A stretch of DNA of 64,000 nucleotides from Pyrocephalus nanus (GCA_038380795.1 CM076260.1:4625533-4689532); one strand, 5' to 3'. Shown: positions 1 through 11,499, numbered from the stretch's first letter. Numbers and translations are program-made. Notes: generated from the sequence alone by a model not told the origin.

Positions 1-340
1 ACCATGTCCCCAGGCACTGCATCTACACATTTTTTGAACACTTTCTGGGATGGTGACTCCGTCACTTCTCTGGGCAGCCTGTTCCAATGCCTAGCCAACC
101 TTTCAGTGAAGAAATTTTCCCTAATATCCAATCTATACCTTCCCTGGCAGAACTTGAGCCTGTTTCCTCTTGTCCCATCATTTGTTACCTGGGAGAAGAG
201 ACTGACCCCCCACCTGACTACGACCTTCTTTGAGGGGGTTGAAGAGAGCAGTAAGGTCCCCCTTGAGCCTCCTTTTCTCCAGGCTAAACACTTCCAGGTC
301 CCTCAGCCACAAGGACTTGTGCTCCAAGTTGCAGCCCATC
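1..340 (-). mobile_element. CR1 LINE fragment (3' region, cut by window edge)
   Basis: Minus-strand CR1 ORF2 C-terminal coding sequence. The plus strand shows the diagnostic blocks 'GGGATGGTGACTCC', 'CTGGGCAGCCTGTTCCAATG', 'TTTCAGTGAAGAAATTTTCC' and 'CTCCAGGCTAAACACTTCCA' in CR1 order. The 3' terminus lies outside the window. The resemblance fades after about 330, inside the stretch that normally codes for the region around the RT C-terminal helix. It is dead: frames are broken and there is no promoter. Confidence 0.9.
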
Positions 341-501
341 AAGCTGCCTCAGTCCTGGCATGTGCTGACTCATTTGGCAGTGAAAATTCCTCTGTTCCCC
401 CTCAAAATCCCCCCATGGTCCACATGTTTTCTTGCAGGAGGCTTTGAGAAGCTGTTCTGGGTGGGCAGATGCTGAACAGTGAAAACCAAAGTCTCCTTCA
501 G

Positions 502-717
502 GAATTTAGGAAGAAATTCTTTCTTGTGAGGGTGGTGAGGCCCTGGCACAGGTTGCCCTGAGAAGCTGTGCCTGCCTCATCCCTGGAAGTGTCTGAGGCC
601 AGGCTGGATGGGGCTTGGAGCAACCTGGTCTAGTGGAAGGTGTCCTGCCCATGGCAGTGGGGTTGGAACTAAATGATCTATAACGTTCCTTCTAACCCAA
701 ACCATTCTTTGTTTCTG
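502..717 (+). mobile_element. CR1 LINE 3' fragment
   Basis: Plus-strand CR1 3' end. It runs from 'TTAGGAAGAAATTCTTTCTTGTGAGG' through 'TGGCACAGGTTGCCCTGAGAAGCTG' and 'CATCCCTGGAAGTG' to the terminal block 'TCTAACCCAAACCATTCTTTG'. It is 5'-truncated as usual for CR1. It sits head-to-head with the minus-strand copy at the window start, with about 160 bp of unrecognised DNA between them. Confidence 0.92.
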
Positions 718-914
718 TGCTGACTTCCAATCTCCCAAAATGTCACAGAATTGCTTGAGAAAATATATTGTCAAAAGGCATCACACAGCAGAGTTCCCTA
801 CTGCTCTATGTACAGTCTGAATAGCTCTCTAGAAAGGTGAGTAAATCCAAAAATCCAGGAAAGGGAACAGTATCTATCCTTACCCCCAGCACTGCAGGAA
901 AAAATCCAACCAAC

Positions 915-919
915 CAAAA

Positions 920-950
<31 letters not shown>

Positions 951-1023
951 AAAAAGTTTTTATGGGGAAGAAAAAAAAAGATTTTTATGGTAAAAAAATG
1001 GGTTTTATGGAGAAAAAAAAAAA
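915..1023. repeat. A-rich tract with degenerate ~21-bp units
   Basis: Long A runs are punctuated by G. Three successive units read roughly A(n)-G-TTTTTATGG, A(n)-GATTTTTATGG and A(n)-TGGGTTTTATGG, spaced 20-25 bp apart. It looks like a decayed minisatellite built on a poly-A seed. Confidence 0.75.
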
Positions 1024-1073
1024 TCTTCAATTATCCAACACCAGACAACTTTCCAAATCCAGCTCACCTAAGC

Positions 1074-1098
1074 TTTTTTTTTTTTTTTTTTTTTTTTT
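1074..1098. repeat. Poly-T run (25)
   Basis: Twenty-five uninterrupted T. It lies 50 bp downstream of the A-rich tract, so the two can pair as an inverted A/T structure. Confidence 0.95.
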
Positions 1099-1139
1099 CT
1101 CCATGAGCAAAATGAATGCTGCAAGCAGGCACAGTGCTA

Positions 1140-1560
1140 ATGGCCTTTTTTCCCGTCGCTTCCCCTTGCTCCCCTAACCGAAGGCAGAACTGCCGAGACT
1201 TCAGGAGCCTCTTCATGCTATCACTTCACAGGCTGGAAGGTGACAGCTTCGCCAGGGACTAATGCAGGGCGACATAATTGAATGTGGCCTGCAGCAAAGC
1301 AGCTGCCTGGAGCCACTGTTGATTGTAGCTGTCATCAGGTGGAGTTTGCTGCCGAAAAATCCGGTCCGGAGGAATGCGGCTCCGGCATCGGCTCCGTGCT
1401 GATGGCTTATTTACTCTTACCCCTCCAACAGGCTGGTGGTTAATAATTGTCACTATCACACTGGTGAGTGAGCACAGATGCTCAAGCTCTGAATCATCAA
1501 TAATCTTCCCCTGGTCTCAGAAATTAAACAATGGCCCCAGTATTCCCATTTTCCGGAGGT
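1140..1560. promoter_or_regulatory. Candidate conserved non-coding element (enhancer-like)
   Basis: A block of unique sequence with clearly higher GC and repeated CpGs ('CCGTCGCTTCC', 'AATCCGGTCCGGAGGAATGCGGCTCCGGCATCGGCTCCG' region at about 1360-1398) inside AT-rich DNA. It carries homeobox-like TAAT cores ('GGTTAATAATTGTCAC'). No coding frame is recognisable. Retained CpGs and lack of repeat similarity suggest constraint, but this is inference from texture only. Confidence 0.35.
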
Positions 1561-1590
1561 ACATTATGTGTTTCAGAGTGTTGTCTTGCT

Positions 1591-1591
1591 T

Positions 1592-1638
<47 letters not shown>
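1591..1638. repeat. (TTTA)12 microsatellite
   Basis: Twelve uninterrupted TTTA units, followed by an imperfect unit. Translated frames here read LFIY repeats and are not genes. Confidence 0.97.
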
Positions 1639-1639
<1 letters not shown>

Positions 1640-1640
<1 letters not shown>

Positions 1641-3296
1641 TAGAGAACCTTCAATGATTTTAAAGATATTTCCTGTGCCTGTTTATTTAACTGTCACAGG
1701 ATGTGGGAGAAATATAATCTGCTAAATTAGGCATGAAAAACTGTACACAAGGAGAAAGCTCCCTGATTTCTGTCTTGAAAAAGAAGTGGCTTTAATTACA
1801 AATTCAGATGAAAAAGCAATCACATTTTCCATTTATCCAGCTTTTTTTTTTTATTATTATTTCAAAGGATCTCACCACACTGAACAAGCAATAGGCTTAA
1901 TCTTCTCTCCTTTATTTGGAGATTGTGAAGTGCAGAAGAAGTATGATAATATTTCATATGAACAAGGCTTCAGGATCTCTCTCCTAGATGCAGTAAGTAA
2001 TGTATATCTCAGATAACACTGATCTTTGCTACTTAAACCCTGCCTAAGCTCTTAGTGGAAAACTATGTAAGCCCCAGGATAAACTTGTCTTATTTTTTTG
2101 ATTACTACTATTCCTACCACCTTATAAATTGTCTACAATATTCAAATTTAGTATACAAAATATGGTATGTACAGTACCATATACCAAAGAGAATATATAT
2201 TTAGAATATTTAGGATACCATTTTCAAGTTTAAATATAAAATACAAACCTTGGACTTTATTAAATTACGTAGAGACTAAAGAAGAAGATCCTCTAGATCT
2301 CAAACTGTGGTGTGGTTATGCTGATAAAATATTACCGTAGTTAAGTTTAAGAAGTGTCATTTTACTTTAAATACTTGTCACTTGGTTTTTAAAAATAAAT
2401 CATATTGATGTCACTGTCTTTTAGACATCCAGTTCTTCCACATCAGTTGGCAAGTAAGAAGATGCAGGAACTCAAAGTGGGTTGATTAATAAAAAAGAAT
2501 TAGAAGAAGGGATATTGGAGAAAAGAAATGAAGAATTGTCAGCCTGTGCCTGCTGGAAGGTTTGATTTGGTTGCTTTGCTCTGTGTATCAATTTGGATTT
2601 CTAGGATTTTAGCTTGCTGGGGATGATGGCAAAGGATTGGCTACATCTTTTGGATGTCTTCATGAGACTTTGTCCAGCCCGTAGCACCCGGACCAGCCCA
2701 ATTGCAGGCTCAGGAGATCCCAAAAGATTTTACAACCTGAAGTTTAACTTGAAGTTTAACTCCCACTGAGGAGTTTTTGGGGCCTTTTATTTGTGATTTG
2801 CTTACTTTAGATTTGCACTCAATCCATCTCCTCAGCTGCGTTATGGTGGGGGTAAATAAGATGGCAATTAGGCCAGTTATTAAAATGTTTAACTTCGTTG
2901 ATTTTAGTTTCCAGCTTCGATTACACTACGGGTGTTCCTTTGATTTGGTGCTAAAGGAACTGGAAGCACCATTTTGTCCTTTATCCTGATTCTGAACATC
3001 CTCTTACACTGCTGCAAATAAAGAATAATTCTGGAATGAAATTGGTGCACAATAAGAAATGTCTCTGTCGAGCTTTTGCCAGCTAGGAACATCCTGAATG
3101 GATGCCGTGGGTCGGACTGGGATTGTCCTTGTGGTGGTTTCACAGCGATGTAACTTTAATGACTTCAGCAGAGTTGCTGCTGATAGAAACCCTCCTGAGG
3201 AATCAAAAGCAGAACAGATCACTCTTCTGCAGGGCTTTTCTGCTGCAGACGGAAACAAAAGGTATTTCTTTCCAAACCTCAGCTACTTAGTCGGTT
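1640..3296. other. AT-rich unique DNA, no gene seen
   Basis: Mostly featureless AT-rich DNA. It contains an exon-like window at 1868-1992 (see findings) and a perfect 12-bp tandem duplication of TGAAGTTTAACT at 2738-2761. At about 3130-3230 the words 'AATGACTTCAGCAGAGTTGCTGCTGAT' resemble an ancient amniote dispersed repeat ('CAATGACTTCAGTGGAGTTGCTCCTGAT'-like), but the match is too degraded to name. Confidence 0.5.
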
Positions 3297-3408
3297 GTGA
3301 AATATTTTCCCCCTTCCTTGACAGAACCGATTCTGCTGTTTATGAAAAGCAAGTGAAATATTTCTCCCCTTCCTTGTCAGAACTGGGTCTGCTGATTTTG
3401 AAAAGCAA
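3297..3408. repeat. 56-bp imperfect tandem duplication (2 copies)
   Basis: Copy 1 is 3297-3352 and copy 2 is 3353-3408. They have exactly equal length and about 8 mismatches by eye (about 86% identity), with no indel. Both begin GTGAAATATTT and end GAAAAGCAA. The unit is not a multiple of three, so it does not repeat a peptide. Confidence 0.92.
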
Positions 3409-3721
3409 GGATTAATTATACAAGGTTTAGCCACAAACATCTGGTTTTTTTCTGCTTTTAAATAAACATGTCCCTTCATCTGGTGCTGACTGTTTTCAGG
3501 GAAGGGAAAAGCTGTGCACTGCAAAATATCACCGTGGGTTAACACAAGTGGTCTGATCCTCTCGTCAGGGATGACTCCACACCTCACCCAAAACACGAGC
3601 AAGCAATATTCTCATAAACAGTATAAAAAAAAATGTATTTTTAGTAGGAGATCATGATGTCAGCTCAGCTGTCTGCTTGTATTTAGATTTTGGGAGCTTG
3701 CAAGAGGATTAAAACCACTTG

Positions 3722-3793
3722 TTTCTTTTCTTTCTTTCTTTCCTTCCCCCCCCCCCTTTCTTTTCTCTCTCTCTCCCTTTTTTTTTTTTTTTT
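3722..3793. repeat. 72-nt pure polypyrimidine tract
   Basis: An uninterrupted C/T run made of (TTTC)n, a C(12-13) core, (CT)n and T(16). The complementary strand is all purine. Such homopurine-homopyrimidine tracts can form triplex (H-DNA). Confidence 0.95.
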
Positions 3794-3799
3794 AACTTG

Positions 3800-4480
3800 T
3801 CACTGCAATAAAGTTGGTTGTGGCTCTGGGGAGTCCTCTGTAAAGTACAACGCCCTGGGCTATGGGAGATGGAGCCCTCAATAACTGATATGAAAGGTCC
3901 TTAATTAAGCACTTAGCATTTCAAGGCAGTTATCACGGGTAGCCCACAGACCGAGCTGGCAGTCCGTCACCACCGATAGGCCACCTACATGACTAACATG
4001 AGTTGAGTCGAGTCTTTTGTACTTGAGGCGAGGAGCCCCGAGGCACAGGCTGATCTGGTGACCCTCCCAGATCCACTTTCTCTGCCGGAAGGAACTGGAT
4101 ATCGGATGTGACAACACTGCAGACGGGAACGTGGGTTTTTTATTTTCCCCCCCTGAAGAGCAGGGATTGAGGAGAAAGTTAGAATGACAGTGGCACTTTC
4201 TTGGCTCTGTGCATTGGTATGAATATGACCAAACCAAATGAATGAATAATTATGAATGTATTATGAAAACAGAAGGGAAAATCCTGTTGCTGTGGTGCAT
4301 TCAATTATTTCGCCAGTTGGGAAGTTAACTAAGGAAGAAACTGCTCGTCCCCTCAGCACCGCTCTCCTTTCAGTTCTCTGTGTAATCCGCCGGACATGAG
4401 AGCATAAATGATTCAGGGGAAGTTTATCTTTATATTAAGGAGAGGGGGAAGACTTTTGTGGCATTAAAATGGAAAGGGTT
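3800..4480. promoter_or_regulatory. Candidate conserved non-coding block
   Basis: Unique sequence with mixed GC content and scattered retained CpGs ('CCGTCACCACCGATAGG', 'GTCGAGTC', 'TAATCCGCCGGACATGAG'). It also carries TAATTAA and TCAATTA homeobox-like cores and a 'GTTTATCTTTATATTAAGG' GATA-like site. It matches no CR1 block. The minus-strand 110-codon frame across it is not recognisable. Constraint is inferred, not shown. Confidence 0.33.
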
Positions 4481-5870
4481 AATGGAATGAACTATAGATT
4501 AAATTGTAAAGCAATCAAAGAAAGCCAAACACTTTATAGCAGACAACCATCTTCTGGTGTTTGGGTCTGTGTCAAGCCATGGATGTGGAAAATTAAAGCC
4601 ATACTGAGAAGGGAAATGAACCATGTCTAATACATCCCCAGCAATAAAATGTTTTCACTAGGACTGTAAAACTGTGGCTTACATTAGGAAAAAGAAAATC
4701 AAACTATATGTCAATTCCACATCATGGGACATGAAGTGTCCACAAAAATTTATATTACTATTTAGAAGTGTTTCATTCTGGTGTTTTATTGTGATTGGAT
4801 GCGCCCTTCTCAGTATCTTTTGACTGGTATGAAAATGATTTGAACTACTTTTTTAGCATTTATTTTACATCTATTACCTGTTCTATTACTTTTTATTATT
4901 TTATTGTGCTTGTGTAGAGGATTTTGCACAGTTTTCATTATAATGTAACATTAAGTCAATTTATTTGTGTATTACACGCTGTATAATTGCACCTTTTTTT
5001 GTGGAACAATTTGGATTTCATTATCCAACAAATCAGCAGTGTTACATTTTGAAAAGCTCTTGTTAGAAATCAAGTGCATTTTCCAACTAAGACAACAGAG
5101 GTCAAGTTTGCATCAAAAAGGGAGCAGAAGATTTCGTGCCTAAAACACTTGCACATATGAGGAAGGTCATGGGAGAAGAGAAATATTCATTTCTTTGAGA
5201 AAATATTTGATTGTTATAGTCCAGATGAATGGAGGTCAATATTTATTAGAAGGAAAATAGTTTGGAACAAGGTGGTCTGACATGGAACAAGTTTGAAGGG
5301 GGCTAGATCAAGGAAAAACCAAATGGGTGCAGGGAACATGTCAAATGCAATAGCATTTTTGTTTAATATTCTTCTGTATCGTTCTGTTCCTTAATTTACA
5401 AGTGCCATAAAGAGTCTAACTAAGGCAGGCAAAGCAGAGTGTGCATCTGTTTGTGCAGATCTGCTTTGCTATCATTTATCAGGCTGAAACCTTTCATAGG
5501 AGGTGACAGAACAGCAACTGCAGCTCTCTCAGAGGTGAACTGACAGGCCTTCAGAAAAAAAAAAAAAAAAGAAATTCAAAATAACGTTTTAAATAACGCA
5601 CCAAGAATGAGAAGAGATGTGAAGATACAAAGCTTCACTTTTATTTAACTGGCAAAAGTTGCTAAGTGGATCCCTCAGCTCTTCTCTGGTGGTTACTGCA
5701 GCTTCACTCAGAAAAGTTAGAATTAGCTGATGAGTGAATAAACAGGCAGGTTTTTACCCTAAAATCCTGGAGTTGTGAGGAAGACTTTTCCATACTTAGA
5801 CCTCCTACGGCATTCAACTGACCTGTTGTGGCACTGTGAGTCCACCAGTTTTCAGAGGAGTGTGATTTAA
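4480..5870. other. AT-rich unique DNA, no gene seen
   Basis: Strongly AT-rich, especially 4850-5040, with many TTAT and TTTA words and no long frame. An A(17) run lies near 5556-5571. No repeat family was recognised. Confidence 0.6.
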
Positions 5871-6035
5871 TAGAATCACAGGGTCATTAAGTTTGGAAAA
5901 GACCTCTGGAATCATTAAGTCTGTCAACCCAGCACCACCACCGTGTTTTCCACTGAAAGATATCCCTGAGTGCCTGAACATTTTCAGGGATGGTAACTCC
6001 ACCAATTCCCTGGGCAGCCTGTTCCAAATTTCACA
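5871..6035 (-). mobile_element. CR1 LINE 3' fragment
   Basis: Minus-strand 3' end of the 'GTTTGGAAAAGACCTCTGGAATCAT' type. It begins 'TAGAATCACAGGGTCATTAAG' and runs through 'CAGGGATGGTAACTCCACCAATTCCCTGGGCAGCCTGTTCCAA'. It is lost after about 6035. Confidence 0.9.
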
Positions 6036-6971
6036 CCTTCCTTTTCTTTTCTGTTTAACAGGGTCCTTTAATTGAAAATATTGGATTTACAGAAAAGGAT
6101 TGGTGTGTGTGTCTTTACCATGGTGAGAACAACTGATCTACTGTATCACTTGAACTTCCACAATCTGTGAGCCCTCCAGGACTTCCAGTAATGAAGGAAA
6201 CAATGGAAATAACCTGGTTTTAGTGCTTTAAATGTTGTCAGATTTTATGTGGAACTGAAATCCCCTGAGCTGAAATGGATGCAGAAAATGAGAAATGGAA
6301 TGGTATTCAGCAAGCGCAATTTTTTTCCCCCATATTGGAACTATTTTGCTGTTGATAGATTTATTCCTTGAAAATATTGTTCTGACAGACCTTATGCTCT
6401 GTACTGAAATTCCTTAAGGAAGATGTGAGTAAAAGCAAAACAGATTTGGATGCTTTTTCAAATGTAACACTTTTTCAACAAATTGTCAAGTTCACTCTTA
6501 AGCTGTAGTTTAAAGTCTTCACCTGCTTCATAGTAGCAGATGAATCAGAAGAAAAAAAAAAAAAAGAGCTGAGTATTTCAATTACTTAATAACACCTTTC
6601 AACTCAGTTTTTTAATTCTCCTCCATCACAACTGGCTCAGAAGCTCTGCTGCAGAAAGCCTTGTTTTCTCCTGCCTCCCTCCCCAACCACACATCAAATC
6701 GCAATGTATTTCAACACCTCTCAAAGGATAAACAAAGGACTGAGGACAACAGCAGAACAATGTGGAGGACTGCCCAGGCATAAATATTTTTTTTTTTCAT
6801 TTCTAATGTCTGTAATTCATGCTCTGGACTGTTTGTGGGTGTATGGGTGCTGTATGTTTGAACATTCTACCATTCAATGCTGCAAAAGTATCACATATTT
6901 AACACCCCAAGTTACTGGGGTGATTTGAAGAGCTATACAGATATAGCTTTTCACATTTCAGGAGACTGATT
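6036..6971. other. Unique AT-rich DNA, nothing identified
   Basis: No gene or repeat family was recognised. There are short A(15) and T(11) runs near 6552 and 6787, and a small perfect hairpin CACCCCA/TGGGGTG at 6903-6922. Confidence 0.6.
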
Positions 6972-7514
6972 CGAGGGCTATGATCACCCCCCTGTACTTG
7001 TCATTGCTGAGGCTGCACTTCCAATATTGTGTTTGTTTTGGGGCCCCTTGCTACAAGAAAGACATAGAGGAGCTGGAGCGAGTCCAGAGAAGGGCAATGG
7101 AGCTGGGGAAGGGTCTGGAGCACAAGTCTGATGAGGAGCAGCTGAGGGAGCTGGGAGTGTTCAACCTTGAAAAAAGGAGGCTCAAGAGGGACCTTTTCAC
7201 TCTTTTCAACTCCCTGAAAGGAGGTTGGAGCCAGGTGAGGTTGGTCTCTTCTCCCAGGTACCAAGCGACAGGACAGGAGCAAACATCTTAAAGTTGCACC
7301 AAGGAAGGTTTAGATTAGCTATTAGGAAAAACGTCTTGACTGAAAGGGTGATCAGGCACTGGCACAGGCTTCCCAGGGCAGTGGTGGAGTTATCATCCTT
7401 GGAGGTATTTAAAAATTGTGTAGACACGGAGCTTAGTGGTGGATTTAGCAGTGTTACATGAAATGTTGGACTTGATGATCTTAGAGGTCTTTTGCAACAT
7501 AAATGATTCTGTTT
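6972..7514 (+). mobile_element. CR1 LINE fragment with ORF2 RT C-terminus and 3' end
   Basis: One of the longest 3' CR1 pieces here. From 6980 the plus frame reads YKKDIEELERVQRRAMELGK and then '[20 protein letters not shown]', the conserved C-terminal part of CR1 reverse transcriptase. The frame is lost near 7215 by a shift, after which the sequence continues as CR1 at DNA level ('CTTCTCCCAGGTACCAAGCGACAGGACAGG'). It ends with 'GACTTGATGATCTTAGAGG...AAATGATTCTG'. It is 5'-truncated and not functional. Confidence 0.95.
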
Positions 7515-10500
7515 CACTATTAAAGTGAGGTTTTCCCCCTTCAATAGAATTTTGCTTTATTTTTGATGAGTATTAATGTTTTTTATGAGCTGAGAAGATC
7601 TTAACAACATGCACACAATAGTATATTCCATACCAAACTCTGGTACAGTGCTAACAAATGCTTGGTCTCAAAAAGGATATTCAGCTCCTGTTTCCAGACA
7701 GAAATCAGTGAAAACCTTTAATACTTTCTGGTAGGTGGTCACATGCTGTAATCAGTGGAGTAATGAAATCCATCATATCAAAGCATATTGTCATAAATGG
7801 AGTGGAACAGCTGAATGGGTGATGGTTCACTGTATTTTGTCTCAGTTCCTCAGTTTCTCACAGACTTATTGAGTTGGTCATTTATGCCATTGAAATCCAG
7901 CAATCAATATCCCTGAGGATGTTGGCTTTTTCCTTTCCTTAACTTGTTTTCCACATGTAAAAGGGGAATGGAGTTTTTCTGTGCCTGCTCTTGAGTAGCC
8001 ATGATGTTCAGCTGTGATCCTAAGGAAGGGGAAAGTCTGGGGTTTTTTTGAGGGCAAGACTTCAAAAACTATCCCTCCAGTGGCAAATTATTTAATTCAG
8101 AGTGATAAAAGGAAAAATACAAACATGCTAGAATAATACAAGCAAAAAAGAAATTGTTTCAAAGAGCACTATTGTTCTTAAATTCTATGACAAAATCTTG
8201 CTTGCAAATGCTTCCTAAATTCCACGGAAGGTTTAATTGATTCTGAACAACAGAAACAACCTTGGACCTCAGAAGAGAGCAAAAATACCTCAAAATGTTC
8301 AAGAAGAGTGGGACAAAAGCCCACACTTTCAGCACACAGTGAGTTGTCTGGAAGCTAAACATATAATTTCCAGAGAGTTTAACATTAGGAATTCAGGTTG
8401 AAAATATTTATTTTAGCATTAATGACAAACTCTTGAAGCCTTGCAGTTAATGATTTGCTTTTACGGTTGTTTTTAATCACATAGAGATGACAGTTAGTAA
8501 AGAGCCTGAACAACACTGTGTAAAAATACCACAATAACATATATAAAGAATGATTGTATCCTCATACCTTAGAGGAAATAGCAGGCATTTGTTATTCAGA
8601 TTGCTGTGCATGGCCAAAATTTTCAGCCATAATATGACAAAGGGACAGCAAGGACATTTCCACAGGCCAATAAGTCTACAATAGCAGGGAATTTGTGCAT
8701 TAAAATTGCGTGATAATCCTCAGATGAATGACATGTCCTGTGCTAAAAGAAGACACTTCCCTCCTGTCTGGAAATCAAATAAAATAAAATATGAAAAAAT
8801 TCCAGTGTGACCAATGGAAAAAATTGTCTTAACATTGCAATTATAAGACTAAACTTTAACTTGAACCTCTGAATTGGAGACAAACTACATACACAATAAT
8901 AAAATGAGAAGAGGAAGTTAGCTGCATAATTCCTGTCCCCAGCACTGCACAAAAATATGGGAATATCCTTAGCTGACAAAACCTGGCATTTTTCAATTGC
9001 TGTTAAAGTAACAATTCTGTCATATAACATCTCCCAGAAAGTGCAATTTCCTTTATTTTTTAATAATCCTGGTTCATGAAGCATTCCTTTTGCTTTCTCC
9101 ACACCCTGAGTAAGTATTTATGACCATAAATGCTCAGAGTCTTTAATGGGCATTTGTAGTAGATGCAGTGGAGTTACCCCAGAGATCTCCCATTATCTTT
9201 ACCAGTATTTTTCTTCCATGTTCATCCATTTCTGCTCTATATTTATCTCAGAAAAGCATCTTGAGTCCCAAAGAAGTGTTTGATAATAAGAATTCATAAG
9301 CAATGACTTATGCATAAGCAACGACCTATTTACATGCAATTGATTCTGTGGGGAGAAGGAAACTGAACCCGAGACGACAAACTGCATGACACATCGAAGA
9401 CCCTTTTAATTTACATACCTAATCTGGGCATGGATTCTGCTCACTGCAATTCACTTTGTTGCCTCTTTACTGTCTGTTGCCCCCTTCTAGGAGACCAACT
9501 GCTCTTGAAAAGTCCTTCACTGGGCACTCCCGATGTAGTAAATCAGAAAACCTTCGTTCCTGTTGAAGACAGGGCATTCCTTTCCTGGCAGGGCATTCCT
9601 TTCCTTGCACAGGGCATCTGCAATTGAGTAGGATTTTATTGGTATTTATATGTGAAAAAGAAAAACTATATGATCAAAAGGTTCCCAAGTGAAGAAAAAG
9701 GATTGAAGGTTAGGCTGGGTGTTTTGCACTGCCTTTGGCTAAAAGTTCAGATATGTCTGTGACAGCAACTAAGTCAACAACCCCCATTTTTCTTCTGCCC
9801 CATATTCCCCAGTTTTTCATTAGCTGGTTAAAAACATTCCTGAAGGTGAGGAAGAAAACAGCCCAAAACTGCTATGAAAAAGGAAATTAGTGTGGCAAAA
9901 GCTCAAATAAAGAAGTTGTAGGTTTTCTTGATGCAGAGGTTTATAATTATGATTATTTTATTTTATTGTTTGCTGGGGAGACTCAGAGTTTCGAACAGTA
10001 CTGGCACGTAGCTATTTCCTCTCTTGTGAGAAAGATGGGAGATGACATGTCAGTGCAATTCTTTGTCAGAAATATACATCTGCATGAAGAGAGTAGAGTT
10101 AAAAATTTAATCTGCAAAGCTATTTAGAGAGTGGATAGGCCTTGACAGGCCTCCCAAATGTATTAAAAGAACAAGAACAGCAGAGTTATGGAAAAAAAAA
10201 GCTGTTGCAAGCAAACAGAATGAAACTAAGCTTTCTTGACAGAATCAGTTTGCCAAATGACTTTAAAATTGCACTATGTCTTGTAGTTTTTTCTTAAATA
10301 GATTTTAATTTAAATGTGTAAAGCAGAAGAAACTTGCTTAACTTCAGAGACCTGCACAGCTTTTCCTTCAAAAAAGGAAAGAAAAGGCCCCTGACAGTGC
10401 TGTTTAGTCAGGTCATGAGGCTGATGAAGGAGGGATGGATGGTGGTGAGGATAAGCAGTGGCTCCAGACTATGGAGAGCTGACTTCAGTTCCTGCCTTCA

Positions 10501-11499
10501 CACAGACAGTGTGTGTGACTTTCTGGAAGTCATTTCTGCACCCATCTAAACAATATTCTAAGATTTGGATTCCTGTGTCACTGAAGTGCACATGGAAATG
10601 TTGTCCTTTTTGCCACTTGGTTCCCTGCCTGTGAAACAAAGACATGCTGCATTCTTTATTGGTCTTCTCTGCATACATAACAAGCCTTTGAGTCAGGGCA
10701 GCTAAATTTGGGTGGCAGTCATATTGCCTAAATAACATTTTCCGTAAGCTGGACATCTATTCTAACTCAGTCTTGGTTTTCTTCACAGTCAAAACTACAG
10801 AGACCAACTGCTTGTATCTATTTTAGACATGCCGATTAGAACAGGATGAATCCCACTCTGAAAAGCCCTTTGTTTCTCCATTGCCTGCAGAAGAAATATC
10901 CATGACTGATGTAGACTTTTACATGGCTAAAACAGGGAATCTTTTACATAATTAAAGACAATCCTATTTTCTTTAACAATACACAGCACCAAGAGCTTTC
11001 AAAGAGCCATACAAAATAAAACAATAAACAACACAGATCAGTCAAGTCTTAGCTATTTGACAATCAATTCTGCTCCTTTGAAGCCAAACCTGCACCTCCC
11101 ACTTTTACAGCCCAGCACTGCAAAAACATTTACACAGTTTTGGACATTAAATGCTTGATAGGATCACATGGAGTTGCTGGTCAGAGCAGAGCCTTCAGGG
11201 CTGTCCTGCAGAAGTGTGTTTGCTTCATTGCATGGACAAAGGAGAGAGCAGTTCCAACAGATGTTGAGTACCTTGGCTTCTCTTCCTGTGCTGTAGACCT
11301 GCCTGACAACATTACTGGAAGCATAGGATTTCAAGTACTGAGGAAAAAACCACTTCACAGTTGTAATAAGAGCAACTCTCGGCCACATGTAACTACTGAC
11401 CATGAAAAATGAAGTCCATGTGCTGCTGAATGACCTCAAAAGACCTTCCAAAAAACCACTTTGCTGATGTGAAATTATACTGCTTTCAAAGTAGTTTGT
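7515..11499. other. Unique AT-rich DNA, no gene seen
   Basis: Four kilobases with no recognisable gene. Small frames of up to 119 codons (8743-9102, minus) show no family resemblance. A 19-bp tandem repeat (CAGGGCATTCCTTTCCTGG, two copies and a partial third) lies at 9570-9617. Confidence 0.6.
9570..9617. repeat. 19-bp tandem repeat (about 2.4 copies)
   Basis: CAGGGCATTCCTTTCCTGG at 9570-9588 is repeated at 9589-9607 with a one-base change near its end. A partial copy, CAGGGCAT, follows after a short gap. Confidence 0.9.

Larger units (their letters stand above)
718..1589. other. Non-coding stretch with A-rich and T-rich tracts and a CpG-bearing block
   Basis: No gene is visible. An A-rich tract with a repeated 'TTTTTATGG' motif lies at about 915-1023 and a 25-T run at 1074-1098. 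From about 1140 the texture changes to higher GC with several CpGs; that block is listed separately. Open frames over the A and T tracts are lysine- or phenylalanine-rich translation of homopolymer. Confidence 0.7.

Noticed and set aside
4..447. 147-codon plus frame at the window start
   Set aside because: Antisense translation of a minus-strand CR1 ([19 protein letters not shown] pattern), repeated at 27.2, 32.2 and 49.3 kb.
837..1177. Lysine- and phenylalanine-rich small frames
   Set aside because: Direct translation of the A-rich and T-rich tracts.
3004..3602. Overlapping 84-107-codon frames on both strands considered as a gene
   Set aside because: No family features and no consistent strand. 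The stretch contains a 56-bp duplication whose length would break the frame pattern, and possible ancient-repeat words.
6903..6922. Small hairpin CACCCCA/TGGGGTG
   Set aside because: Seven-base arms with no context; expected by chance many times in 64 kb.
8743..9102. 119-codon minus frame
   Set aside because: No motif, and no splice or promoter context; AT-rich chance frame.
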